From the NCBI GenBank assembly GCA_019309485.1, contig JAFDGC010000011.1, positions 1 through 49,132 of the forward strand: a stretch of DNA of 49,132 nucleotides. Direction: 5' to 3'. How positions within the stretch are numbered: the first letter of the stretch is position 1; each line of letters starts with the position of its first letter. The stretch is from Deltaproteobacteria bacterium. GTDB taxonomy: Bacteria; Desulfobacterota; Desulfobacteria; Desulfobacterales; UBA2156. The position numbers were made by a program, and so were the translations under genes. The notes beneath the pieces are model-generated. The model was not told where the DNA came from. It made no database searches and saw only the letters and a program-made list of their open reading frames with translations. Positions 1 through 7,834 of the stretch are shown piece by piece.

Positions 1-1
1 G

Positions 2-508
2 GAAGTACGATTCAAAGCGCCACTCACCAAAAAACAGCCTGTGGCGGATCGCGTGGTCTCGTCGATTCTTTTTACCATGATTTTTGCCTGGGTTGCGCTG
101 ATCCCGATCGACGTTTTTCACTTCCAGTTGTTCCCCAAACCAAGTCTGCTGACCTCGGTTCTGGGGGGCGTGATGCTTCTTATCGGTTTCGGGATTATCT
201 TGGCAACGCTTTACCAAAATTCGTTCGCCGCGCCGATTGTCGAAGATCAAACTGAAGAGGGGCAGGTCGTCATCGACACCGGACTTTACGGCCTCGTGCG
301 TCATCCGATGTACCTGGGATTCATCCCCTATTTCATCGGCTTGGCCCTTTGGCTCGAAAGCTATGTGAGTGCACTTTCGGTACTGCTCATTGTGGGCACC
401 TTCATCGCCAGAGTCTTCATTGAAGAAAAGACGCTACAAGATAATCTGCCCGGCTACCCTGAATACATGGAAAAAACACGTTATCGGCTGATTCCTTTTA
501 TCTGGTAG
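2..508 (+). CDS. Isoprenylcysteine carboxyl methyltransferase-like membrane protein, 5'-truncated
   Basis: The reading frame is open from base 2, so the gene enters from outside the window; the GTG at 41 is probably internal and not the true start. The visible 168 residues contain three or four hydrophobic segments and end in the typical PEMT/ICMT core: a GLYGLVRHPMYLGF motif about two thirds along, then a conserved EEKTLQDNLPGY-EYMEKTRYRLIPFIW tail. In this family the R-HP-Y and EE-L motifs form the SAM-binding end of a small integral-membrane methyltransferase. The substrate cannot be told from sequence; bacterial relatives are often annotated as isoprenylcysteine methyltransferases without proof. 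An accessory region with intron and recombinase scars follows directly. Confidence 0.8.
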   Translation, partial: EVRFKAPLTKKQPVADRVVSSILFTMIFAWVALIPIDVFHFQLFPKPSLLTSVLGGVMLLIGFGIILATLYQNSFAAPIVEDQTEEGQVVIDTGLYGLVRHPMYLGFIPYFIGLALWLESYVSALSVLLIVGTFIARVFIEEKTLQDNLPGYPEYMEKTRYRLIPFIW

Positions 509-539
509 TAATATCGTTAACAAATGGATATGAGAAATT

Positions 540-660
540 AACTGCCGAATCGGGTAAGGACGGGGGTTTGGCACGTCCTCCCCACACCACCGAGCATGCG
601 GGTCCGCACTAGGCGGTTCCCATGAGCTGCCGCGCCGTAGCGGGGTAAGTCCCGGTGGAC
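540..660 (-). mobile_element. Group II intron 3'-end remnant (domain V/VI-like)
   Basis: Read on the minus strand, this stretch has an ACCGCC...GGTGGT stem enclosing GTGCGG/CCGCAT, followed by GTGTGGGGAGGAC and a second short C/G-rich hairpin ending near CCCGATT. From memory this matches the domain V/VI region that follows the maturase gene in bacterial group II introns. No maturase coding sequence precedes it; a broken recombinase lies there instead. It is therefore called as a fragment. The 5' part of a group II intron in the same orientation lies at 19.6-20.1 kb. Confidence 0.45.
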
Positions 661-662
661 CC

Positions 663-1115
663 CTATGTTTGGACAGCCTGAGGGGTGACGTGCACCTTCA
701 TATCCCGCATTTTGGCTATTTGTAACACCCGCTCGAAAACGTTTCGGATCCTGTTTTTGCTCATGCAGTTCCCGCCCTTGTTGAACACGATCTCCACGGG
801 TTCCACCCTTCCCGCTTTTAACGCTTCCCGCTTCCGTCGCGTCAACAATGCGGTCAAAGTGTCAGCCAACTGGTTCGACATATCAACCCGGCGCACCGAC
901 CCGGTCTTCGTCGAATTTACAACCCCCCGGCGATAGGATCGCTCAATTCGATTATACTTCCCGTGAAAATCGAAATCCCCCAATGCAGGGAGATAAGTTC
1001 TCCCAACCTTGCCTCTGCTCGAAACGTACTAAGAAAAATCCGGTAATAGTCCGGTTCGTATTTCAAGCAGGTTTCGAGAAGGAGGTTGACCTCTCCTCGG
1101 CGGTCATGGGTTCAA
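663..1115 (-). pseudogene. Tyrosine recombinase (phage-type integrase) remnant, frameshifted
   Basis: The minus strand encodes pieces of a tyrosine recombinase catalytic domain in more than one frame. Near 1107 a segment reads EE / VNLLLETCLKYEPDYY, then FRAEARLGELISLHWG, and after a one-base shift GDFDFHGKYNRIERSYRRG and KTGSVRRVDMS (from about 983). The frame continues to RNVFERVLQIAKMRDMKVH, where the catalytic LRHT box should follow, but the sequence diverges and stops. At least two frameshifts and loss of the C-terminal catalytic His/Arg/Tyr make it non-functional. The first active-site Arg region (usually TGMRLGEL) reads AEARLGEL. It abuts the group II intron scar, suggesting layered insertion and decay. 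Confidence 0.75.
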
Positions 1116-1284
1116 CCGCACATCAGCGGTTCCAGTCAAAGATAAGGCGGAGGATCACCCCTTACGACAGATCGACGATTATTAACTCCGCGTCAACGGC
1201 ATAACCCATAGACCCGAAAGCCACGTCCCTGACCATGCAAACGCTATTTTTTTCGGCTACAGTCAATGCAACCAATCGCTACAT

Positions 1285-1320
1285 AATAACTTAATGATAT
1301 CATTCATATTTTAAGTTATT
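1285..1320. promoter_or_regulatory. 10-bp perfect inverted repeat, possible activator site
   Basis: AATAACTTAA (1285-1294) and TTAAGTTATT (1311-1320) are perfect inverse complements separated by 16 bp. A near half-site TAAGTTGTT lies at 1444-1452. The repeat sits about 160-200 bp upstream of the sigma-54 promoter at 1481-1496, a normal distance for an enhancer-binding protein site. The nearby response regulator (3416-4762) is the obvious candidate ligand. The function is inferred; a weak AT-rich stem-loop is the alternative. Confidence 0.4.
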
Positions 1321-1480
1321 GTGCTGCTGTTTTTCCCCCAAGTGTAGCCATTTTATACCCGGAAGCTCCTGTCAGGCTCAAAGTATTGATGAGGCTAAGT
1401 GGAGAATAATCCCTTAAAACCCAAATAAAGCATATGAATACAATAAGTTGTTATAGTCTTATGAAATGTTGATAACCCTT

Positions 1481-1496
1481 TGGCATTCATATTGCG
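1481..1496 (+). promoter_or_regulatory. Sigma-54 (-24/-12) promoter
   Basis: TGGCAT-TCATA-TTGCG matches the sigma-54 consensus (TGGCAY, 5 bp, TTGCW) with invariant GG and GC at the correct spacing. It lies about 90 bp upstream of the ATG at 1587 and reads toward the Cys-rich gene pair. A sigma-54 response regulator and its probable kinase lie just downstream on the opposite strand. Confidence 0.75.
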
Positions 1497-1586
1497 TAAC
1501 AATAGGACAAGTCGAAAAAATTTTGCTGCTGAAGCATAATAAAACGGCGGTCATGAATTGAGGGCCACAAAAAAGGAGGTGTCCAA

Positions 1587-1802
1587 ATGAAACAAAAAGA
1601 AAGAGAAAGGCAAAATGGTGGAAATGGACGTCCCTGCGTTCACAGGCTAAGCGGACGAATCAATGCTCCAAAGGAATGTATTTTTAATTATGAGTGCTAT
1701 CATTGTCTTTATGACCAGTGGCTGGATAATTTGGATTCTTTTCAGGAAGACGATCATGGAGTCGATGAAAACAAGGATGCAGTGTTTTTACTGGTAGCTT
1801 AA
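1587..1802 (+). CDS. Small Cys-rich protein, paralogue of the central domain of the next gene
   Basis: This 71-residue protein follows a strong ribosome-binding site (AAAGGAGGTG) seven bases before the ATG. Residues 15-47 carry Cys17, Cys31, Cys37 and Cys40 in a C-x13-C-x5-C-x2-C pattern, with YECYHC and YDQWLDN near the end. The same spacing and most of the same residues recur at residues 83-106 of the gene at 1872, so the two share a probable metal-binding (zinc or Fe-S) module. Here the module stands alone, without the H-protein domain. The gene is first in a probable two-gene operon behind the sigma-54 promoter at 1481. No function is recognised; the relationship to the downstream protein is direct sequence evidence. 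Confidence 0.8.
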   Translation: MKQKERERQNGGNGRPCVHRLSGRINAPKECIFNYECYHCLYDQWLDNLDSFQEDDHGVDENKDAVFLLVA

Positions 1803-1871
1803 TCCTTCTGGAAAAGCGGCAGTTCAAACTTGAACAGAAACATCTCATCCGGGATGAAGTAGGAGGTGCAT

Positions 1872-2789
1872 ATGCAAACAAAAAAGCTCAAAGAGAAAAA
1901 AACAATCAAGGCCTTCCAGGTTGTCGAAAACGAATGTATCTGGATGAAGGCCGGTGTGGTTAATTTCAAACTTTGTGAAAATGCATATGATTGTAATACC
2001 TGCCCCTTTGATAAAAGCATGCAAATTGCAATGGGCAAAAGAAAAGATGCAACGGAAAGAAAGAGTTCCGGTTGGTCCGGCAATCTGGTGAAGCAGTTTG
2101 AAGGTTCCAGTCGTCCTTGCCGCCATGCTTTAACTGGAAGAGTGGGGGCGCCGAAAATATGTCCGAACAATTATGAGTGTTACCACTGCGCCTATGATCA
2201 GTGGCTGGATGATTGGGATATCAGCCTCGGTGGCAACGCACCAGAATATAGGCTTGCTTCAGGATTTCGTGTAGCGGAAGGGTATTACTACCACAAAGGC
2301 CACAGCTGGGCACTCTTTGAACATGGCGGTATCGCCCGTGTAGGGTTCGATGATTTCCTGGTTCGTCTTTTCGGCGTGGCGGACGAGTTGCGGCTTCCAT
2401 CCCTGGGAAGAAAAATGAAGCAGGGAAAACCAGGTCTGGCATTTTCCAGGGAAAAAAACGAAGCGGAAGTCTTGTTCCCCATCTCGGGAAAAGTACTCGC
2501 GGTGAATCATACAGCAACGGAATATCCTGGAATCTCTCATGAGGATCCATACCAGTCCGGATGGCTTTGCATCGTGGAGCCTGAATTACCCATGAAAGAT
2601 GGGCGCGGCCTTTATTACGGTGAGGACAGTGTAAGCTGGATGGAAAAAGAGAGCCAGCGTCTTGTTGCGATGATAGGACCCGAATACGAAAATTTGTCAT
2701 CGACCGGTGCAGAGCCTGTCAAGGATGTATTCGGTAATTTTCCGGAACTCGGGTGGGATCGTTTAAACAAGGAGTTTCTCAGGAGTTGA
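1872..2789 (+). CDS. Cys-rich protein with C-terminal glycine-cleavage H-protein-like (lipoyl) domain
   Basis: The product has 305 residues from the ATG at 1872, chosen because TAGGAGGT precedes it by a few bases; the GTG at 1866 lies inside that site. Two Cys clusters occur at the N-terminal side: Cys22/35/41/44 and Cys83/97/103/106. The second is shared with the upstream gene. From about residue 130 the protein resembles GcvH: YYYHKGHSWALFE, then FSREKNEAEVLFPISGKV-AVN. Counting back from the conserved Pro, Lys195 falls where H-protein carries its lipoyl-lysine. No gcvT or gcvP is nearby, so a role in glycine cleavage is unlikely. Such stand-alone H-like proteins occur in anaerobic sulfate reducers; their function is not established here. 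The 3' end overlaps the convergent archaemetzincin gene by 11 bp. Confidence 0.8.
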   Translation: MQTKKLKEKKTIKAFQVVENECIWMKAGVVNFKLCENAYDCNTCPFDKSMQIAMGKRKDATERKSSGWSGNLVKQFEGSSRPCRHALTGRVGAPKICPNNYECYHCAYDQWLDDWDISLGGNAPEYRLASGFRVAEGYYYHKGHSWALFEHGGIARVGFDDFLVRLFGVADELRLPSLGRKMKQGKPGLAFSREKNEAEVLFPISGKVLAVNHTATEYPGISHEDPYQSGWLCIVEPELPMKDGRGLYYGEDSVSWMEKESQRLVAMIGPEYENLSSTGAEPVKDVFGNFPELGWDRLNKEFLRS

Positions 2790-3348
2790 AACTGGAATCC
2801 GAATTGTCGACGAGGGCATCTTTGAAAAAGCGGTTGCAGTATCGGCAAAAATAAATGGGCGTCCTATCCAGCTGCTCCAGGTCGCCCGAAAAATGCATCA
2901 GACACCGGTTGTCTTCACAGTGTCGAAGCTTGAAAAGATGTCCCAGTTCGTGAAGCGCCACCTTGGCGGCTCTTTCATAGACCAGTGAGGGAGCGGGACA
3001 GGAACCATCCCGCTCCATTTTTAACCGGAAAATTGACGCCAGCGCGCATTTGCCCCCCAGTTTCGCTTCTCCGAAGACATGGGTAAAAAGGGGTATGAAA
3101 AGATCGATGTCCAGCAAGGCGACTACTTTTTCGCATCCAAACTCCAACGCTTCGTAAGTTTTTATAATAATGCCCGCATTATATTGGAGGCGTTTTTCAT
3201 CATATGCAAATGATGGAGTATCCAAGGCTGGCAGAATCTCGGTAGGTAGATTCAGGTAACCGGAAATGTGGGCTGCGGTCGCCTTGGCGACGAAAACAGG
3301 TGTATCTCCAACAGGAACCACACCGATCATGAATTTTTTCGTAGCCAT
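2779..3348 (-). CDS. Archaemetzincin-type zinc metalloprotease
   Basis: This 189-residue protein carries the archaemetzincin signature near its C-terminus: H133-E134-x2-H137, H143, C144, C149-LM (the Met turn), then C168-x2-C171. In this family the three His bind catalytic zinc and the four Cys bind a structural zinc. The residue that is normally Gly between the second and third His is Lys140, a departure worth noting. No signal peptide is seen, so it is probably cytoplasmic. It lies downstream of the response regulator and kinase on the same strand and converges on the H-protein-like gene. Physiological substrates of bacterial archaemetzincins are unknown, and none can be inferred here. Confidence 0.85.
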   Translation of the reverse strand: MATKKFMIGVVPVGDTPVFVAKATAAHISGYLNLPTEILPALDTPSFAYDEKRLQYNAGIIIKTYEALEFGCEKVVALLDIDLFIPLFTHVFGEAKLGGKCALASIFRLKMERDGSCPAPSLVYERAAKVALHELGHLFKLRHCEDNRCLMHFSGDLEQLDRTPIYFCRYCNRFFKDALVDNSDSSFNS

Positions 3349-3415
3349 AAACGAAAAAGCCGTTGGATCGGAGCAGGCTTATCATCTTTCGCTCTTTGCG
3401 AACCCATGAAAAATA

Positions 3416-4762
3416 TCAACCGCTTTTTCTGAGATTCAACCGCTTAACTTTTTTTTGAAGCGTGACTCGATGAAGACCCAGCACCTTTGATGTCCGGGTA
3501 ATATTCCATTCATTCTGCTCCAGTGCCTGCCGGATAAATTCTTTTTCCATTTCACTGAGGGAGACTGTTTTTTCGGGCTCGACCGGTGCAGACCGAATAA
3601 AGGAGAAGTCTTTTCGATCAAGCGTCCGGGACTTAGACAGCACTACGGCCCTTTCAATTGCATTTTCAAGCTCCCTGATGTTTCCGGGCCATTCGAAATT
3701 ATTCAGCAGTTCCATTGCACTGTCGGTTACACGGTCTATGCGTTTGGCGGTTTCCCGGCTGTATTTTTTCACAAAATGTTCCACCAAAAGCGGAATATCG
3801 GGTTTTCTTTTCCGTAAAGGGGGAACCTCGATGGTGATTACGTTGATGCGGTAATAAAAATCCTCTCTGAAATTTCTTTGTTTGATGTCTTGTTCTAAGT
3901 TTCGCCGCGTGGCGGAGATTAGACGAAAATCCACGTCAATAGGTTCCCGGCCTCCAAGTTGGGTGATTTTCTTCTCTTCAAGGACCCTTAAAAGGTTCAC
4001 CTGCATCTTGGTACTGATTTCTCCGATTTCGTCGAGAAAGAGGGTGCCACCGGAAACGACTTCCAGGAACCCTTTTCGGGCATGATCTGCACCGGTGAAG
4101 GCGCCCTTCTGGTGGCCAAAGAGTTCGCTTTCCAGCAGTGAATCAGGGATTGCACCGCAATTAATGGCAATGAACGGGTGTGCGTTGCGCTTGCTTTTCG
4201 CGTGGATTGCTTTTGCGATCAATTCTTTGCCGGTACCCGTTTCTCCGGTGATTAAAACAGATGCTTCGCTTTCAGCAACCTCTGGGATCAGCTCGAAAAT
4301 ATCTACCATAGCCTTGGATTGACCGATAATGTTATCAAATCGGGTCATCGTATCCAGACAACCTTTGAGGTAATCTATTTCTCCGGTGAGCTTTTTCTGC
4401 TGTGCAACTTTTTCCAGCACCAGATTCAGCTGTTCCGGTTTAAACGGTTTCAAAAGGTAATCGGAAGCCCCCAATTTCATGGCTTTCACCGAAGACTCGA
4501 TGGAACCATAGGCCGTGATGATGACCACAAACGTATCCGGATATTCTTTCTTGACAATTTCCAGAAACTCTATGCCGTCCATTCCCGGCATTTTAATGTC
4601 CACGAAAAGAAGATCAAAAGGATATTCTTTCAACTTGTCGAGAGCTTCAAATCCGGAAGCCGCCGTGCTGACTTTATGGCCTGATTTTTCAAACCAATGG
4701 GAAAAAGATTCACGGATGATCATTTCATCGTCGACGACCATGATACTCATGTTTTCCTTCAT
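3416..4762 (-). CDS. Sigma-54-dependent response regulator (NtrC family)
   Basis: The protein has 448 residues in three parts. A receiver domain comes first, with the acidic pair at 11-12, phospho-acceptor Asp55 in FVDIKMPG and LLKPF near 105. A central AAA+ domain follows, with Walker A GETGTGKE, the intact sigma-54 contact loop GAFTGA and Walker B GGTLFLDEIGE. A C-terminal Fis-type helix-turn-helix ends the protein (ITRTSKVLGLHRVTLQKK). A GGAG site precedes the ATG. It follows the kinase at 4790-6340 after a 27-bp gap, so the two are almost certainly a cognate pair. The sigma-54 promoter at 1481 and the inverted repeat at 1285 are its likely targets; that link is inferred from position. Confidence 0.93.
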   Translation of the reverse strand: MKENMSIMVVDDEMIIRESFSHWFEKSGHKVSTAASGFEALDKLKEYPFDLLFVDIKMPGMDGIEFLEIVKKEYPDTFVVIITAYGSIESSVKAMKLGASDYLLKPFKPEQLNLVLEKVAQQKKLTGEIDYLKGCLDTMTRFDNIIGQSKAMVDIFELIPEVAESEASVLITGETGTGKELIAKAIHAKSKRNAHPFIAINCGAIPDSLLESELFGHQKGAFTGADHARKGFLEVVSGGTLFLDEIGEISTKMQVNLLRVLEEKKITQLGGREPIDVDFRLISATRRNLEQDIKQRNFREDFYYRINVITIEVPPLRKRKPDIPLLVEHFVKKYSRETAKRIDRVTDSAMELLNNFEWPGNIRELENAIERAVVLSKSRTLDRKDFSFIRSAPVEPEKTVSLSEMEKEFIRQALEQNEWNITRTSKVLGLHRVTLQKKVKRLNLRKSG

Positions 4763-4789
4763 AAGTCGGCTCCGTCTTAATCCATCGAT

Positions 4790-6340
4790 CTATTGAATCG
4801 GCAACGTGATAACGAAGGAAGTGCCTTCACCCTCTTTGGTGTGGACTTTGATGTTGCCGCCATGCTTTTTAACAACGCCATATACGATCGCCAATCCCAG
4901 ACCAGTGCCCTCCCCATAATTTTTTGTCGTGAAAAAAGGGTCAAAAATATGATCCAGGTTCTCCTCGGAAATACCGAATCCGGTATCCTGGATTTCAATT
5001 TTGGCAAGGCTTTTCTCCCTGACAAATCTCAGGGTTACCGAAAGCTTTCCTCCTTCCGGCATGGCTTCAATGGCGTTGAAGACAAGGTTTAAAAAGCATT
5101 GCTGGAGCAGGTTGGCGTCGCTTACCACCAGGAGGGGCGTAGAGGACATCTTAACCCGCAAACGGATACGCTGCAGTTCGCATTTGTGGCGGATCATCAT
5201 AATCACGGATTCCAGAACGTTCTGGAGGCAAACATCCGTGTATTTATTGGTGGATTCCCGGGAAAAGGAGAGGAGCCCGGAAACGATTTCACCGCACCGA
5301 TCCAGCTCTTTGCTCATGAGTGCCAGATACTTTTTAAAATCTTTCAGATCCCTTTCCTTGGTCAATCCTTCGGCCACCATTTTTTGCATCAGGTGGCTGA
5401 ACGTCAGCATCCCCTGGATCGGATTGTTGATTTCATGGACACAACTGGCGACCAGCTTCCCCAGCGATATCATCCGATCTTCCTGTATGATCTTTCTTAT
5501 ATTGGATTTTAATCCAGTAATTTGCTTCTCCCAGCCCGATGTGATTTCATCGGTGACATCCCGGCGCATTTCTATTACTTGAACAATATTTCCACTGCCA
5601 TCCTTTAAAGGGTAAGTGACTGCGTTGCAATAGCGAGTCTGCCCCTCATTCATGTTAAATTCCTGGATTACGAAGGCGGATTCCCCGGTTTTTAACGTCT
5701 CCACCATGGGGCATGTGAATTCGGGATTATCAATGGGGCACGGCACTCCGGGCAGTTGGATGGTTTTGTAGCACAACTTTCCCAGTACATCTTTCTTGGC
5801 TATTTTAAAACGATCCACAAACGCCTCGTTTACATCGTATATGGTAAAATCCGTGTTCAAGACCAAAATGGCGGCGTTTGTTTGTCGAAAAAGCATGGAA
5901 GAGGACATTTGGTCTAAAAATGCTTTTTGTTCAGCCACAATTTGGTTTTTCTTCCTGCTTACAAGTTTCATCAGGGTTTCGACCGCATTTTTTTCGATCA
6001 GGCCGATTTGTTTGGGAAGGATACGAAGAAGTTCGATGAGCAGTTTTCGATCCCCTGTCATTTCCACAACGGCATCGACCCCGTCGATTTTTAACAGGTC
6101 CAGGTAGTTGGTAACCGTATAGATGCCCAATTGCCGGGCCAGAAGATACCCCTCAGCTTCTGGATTTATATCGCACAAGCCGAGCACATTGAAATTCAGG
6201 TTTGGAGACGATTCATCCATGAAGAGTTCCAGGAAATTTTTGGCGGTTTTTCCGCCGCCTAAAATGGCAAAATTGTATGAGCATCTGCGATACCAAATGG
6301 AAAAAGGATTACCAATGGTATTTTTACTGTTTTTTGCCAT
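4790..6340 (-). CDS. Histidine kinase with N-terminal Rossmann-like domain and PAS domain
   Basis: From the ATG at 6340 (AGGGGG upstream; a GTG at 6376 is the alternative) the protein has about 516 residues. Residues 25-125 look like a nucleotide-binding Rossmann fold: FAILGGGKTAKNFL, an acidic end of strand two (LCDINPEAEG), then VDAVVEMTGD. A PAS domain follows, containing LPGVPCPIDNPEFTCPM. The kinase core has the H-box SCVHEINNPIQGML, N-box FLNLVFNAIEAM, DTGFGI and GTGLGLAI. There are no clear membrane helices, so it is cytosolic. The Rossmann-PAS-kinase order suggests sensing of a nucleotide cofactor or redox state; this is inference. The last residue of the usual GxGxxG is Ala, so NAD binding is not assured. 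It is the partner of the regulator at 3416. Confidence 0.88.
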   Translation of the reverse strand: MAKNSKNTIGNPFSIWYRRCSYNFAILGGGKTAKNFLELFMDESSPNLNFNVLGLCDINPEAEGYLLARQLGIYTVTNYLDLLKIDGVDAVVEMTGDRKLLIELLRILPKQIGLIEKNAVETLMKLVSRKKNQIVAEQKAFLDQMSSSMLFRQTNAAILVLNTDFTIYDVNEAFVDRFKIAKKDVLGKLCYKTIQLPGVPCPIDNPEFTCPMVETLKTGESAFVIQEFNMNEGQTRYCNAVTYPLKDGSGNIVQVIEMRRDVTDEITSGWEKQITGLKSNIRKIIQEDRMISLGKLVASCVHEINNPIQGMLTFSHLMQKMVAEGLTKERDLKDFKKYLALMSKELDRCGEIVSGLLSFSRESTNKYTDVCLQNVLESVIMMIRHKCELQRIRLRVKMSSTPLLVVSDANLLQQCFLNLVFNAIEAMPEGGKLSVTLRFVREKSLAKIEIQDTGFGISEENLDHIFDPFFTTKNYGEGTGLGLAIVYGVVKKHGGNIKVHTKEGEGTSFVITLPIQ

Positions 6341-6753
6341 GCGGCCCCCTGTGAATGTATGTATAGTCCTTTGCACTTTCCGTCAATCATTGTTTCGAAG
6401 CGAAGACCATTGCGGAGTGATGGCAGATACAAACGGTCGATTGAGTGAGAATCACTTTGTTCTGTGACGCGGTCAAGGTCACTTTAAATTTGGCTTGGGT
6501 ACCATGTTGGCTTGACCTTTTGCTCATATCAGATCCTCTTTATCTGAAATAAAGATTACCACATTTTCCAAGTTTTGTGAATACCCTGCATCTTCAACGA
6601 TGGTCTGACAGATGGTAATCGTGCTCGGAGCGCTGGTCAGAAATTGCCAGGAAGACTGAATTCGTTCGACAGTCAGCACCCATGTTCCCAGGCAGAGTGC
6701 AACGGCAGGCCTTTTGCGACACCTCAAAAATCGCTCGCGGCTCTTTTTAAGAA

Positions 6754-6885
6754 CACCTAAGTTGAGCGATTTTCGCGTTTGCCGCAGATACAAGGAAAAT
6801 GCCGTTGCGCTATAGTGCACTATGCGCAACGGCATTTGACGCCGCAGATGCGGTAAAATCGGAAATTACGAAGGGTTTCAAATTT
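6754..6885 (+). repeat. Palindromic intergenic repeat, copy A
   Basis: The order is TTGAGCGATTTTCG, GTTTGCCGCAG, CAAGG, then a long perfect hairpin (ATGCCGTTGCGC/GCGCAACGGCAT around 6799-6835), GCAGATGCGGT, and CGAAGGGTTTC. The same ordered blocks recur, inverted, at 42981-43113, with a different central hairpin. An additional AAATCGCTC at about 6729 pairs with GAGCGATTT. Such elements are typical of MITE or REP-like families. No transposase is associated. Confidence 0.7.
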
Positions 6886-7136
6886 TTGAAGATCAAATTG
6901 GCAGAATTCTTTAAAATTATTAGTAATTTAACTGTTTCAAAAATTTGAAACGCTCAGCTTAGGGAACAGTAACTTTAAAAAATCATACCGTAGTTAAAAA
7001 TAGGGCCTTCAATTCCCCTAAAATCCTCATTTTGTACCCTCCTTGTCCTCGGTTTCACCCTTTAATTGATTAATAGCTTTTTAAATTTATTATAAATATT
7101 AAAGCGTTACCTTTTTTATAACATGCTTTGTTGGTT

Positions 7137-7152
7137 TGGCACATATTTTGTT
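7137..7152 (+). promoter_or_regulatory. Possible sigma-54-like promoter upstream of aprBA
   Basis: TGGCAC-ATATT-TTGTT has a perfect -24 box and correct spacing, but the -12 element reads TTGT instead of TTGC. It lies about 225 bp before aprB. The apr genes are normally strongly and constitutively expressed, so this may be a chance match. Confidence 0.25.
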
Positions 7153-7376
7153 TAATCCTTATTCAACGGGGTACGCGCCTGGGTAAAACGCAATCGAAGT
7201 GGAAGCACTGAAAAGATGTCCACCAACGCGCGCAGGCAGACGTTGTCTTGAGGGGTGTTTTACGACCTTTCGCACATACTATCGGCAGTTACAGCAAGGA
7301 GGTGATGCAATTCATCCACAGCGTCTTTTGAAGCGGCTGGATATGGTAAAAAAAATCAGCATTAGAGGAGGAAACA

Positions 7377-7820
7377 ATGCCAAGTTTTGTCATTGAAGAA
7401 AAATGCGATGGCTGCAAAGGCGGGGACAAAACTGCATGCATGTACATCTGCCCCAACGATCTGATGGTTTTGGATGTAGATCGAATGAAGGCCTTCAACA
7501 TGGAACCCGATATGTGCTGGGAGTGCTACAACTGTGTCAAAATATGTCCGACTCAGGCGATCGAGGTGCGCGGGTATGCGGATTTCACACCCCTTGGGGC
7601 CAGTGTAGTTCCCATGCGGGGGACCGAGGACATCATGTGGACTGTCAAATTCAGGGGGGGCACCATCAAACGATTCAAGTTTCCCATCCGGACAACGCCG
7701 GAAGGGCAGGCGAAACCGGATGGCGGTTTCGGGGTGGGCCCCGGCAAACTGGACGATCAACTGCTGTTTACGGAACCGGCATCCTTGAAGGCCGACAAAC
7801 TCTGGACACTCGGAGATTAA
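7377..7820 (+). CDS. aprB: Adenylylsulfate (APS) reductase beta subunit
   Basis: This 147-residue iron-sulfur subunit carries two [4Fe-4S] ligand sets: Cys10, 13, 21, 25 (with the family-typical longer spacing CDGCKGGDKTAC) and Cys47, 50, 53, 57. The C-terminal half (RGTEDIMWTVKFR and onward) is the tail that wraps around the alpha subunit in known AprBA structures. It passes electrons to the FAD of AprA for reduction of APS to sulfite and AMP in the cytoplasm. The start ATG follows a GAGGAGG site by about seven bases. The gene is cotranscribed with aprA, 14 bp downstream. The pair identifies the host as a dissimilatory sulfate (or sulfur) metaboliser. Confidence 0.97.
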   Translation: MPSFVIEEKCDGCKGGDKTACMYICPNDLMVLDVDRMKAFNMEPDMCWECYNCVKICPTQAIEVRGYADFTPLGASVVPMRGTEDIMWTVKFRGGTIKRFKFPIRTTPEGQAKPDGGFGVGPGKLDDQLLFTEPASLKADKLWTLGD

Positions 7821-7834
7821 GGGAGGGGTGAGGA

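Larger units (their letters stand above)
6341..7376. other. Intergenic region upstream of aprBA
   Basis: No convincing intact gene is seen in this kilobase. It contains the palindromic repeat at 6754-6885, an AT-rich stretch (6890-7160) that should hold the apr promoter, and a short inverted pair GTAAAAC/GTTTTAC around 7181-7248. A minus-strand frame near 6535-6640 ends in IVEDAGYSQNLENVVIFISDKEDL. This faintly resembles the middle of RidA-type proteins and may be a decayed remnant, but the match is too weak to call. Confidence 0.4.

Noticed and set aside
6524-6835. 103-codon minus-strand frame, faint RidA-like stretch
   Set aside because: Its first part is the palindromic repeat; the RidA-like part is short, gapped and truncated.
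7199-7396. 65-codon plus-strand frame before aprB
   Set aside because: No good start signal, and it overlaps the ribosome-binding site and start of aprB.
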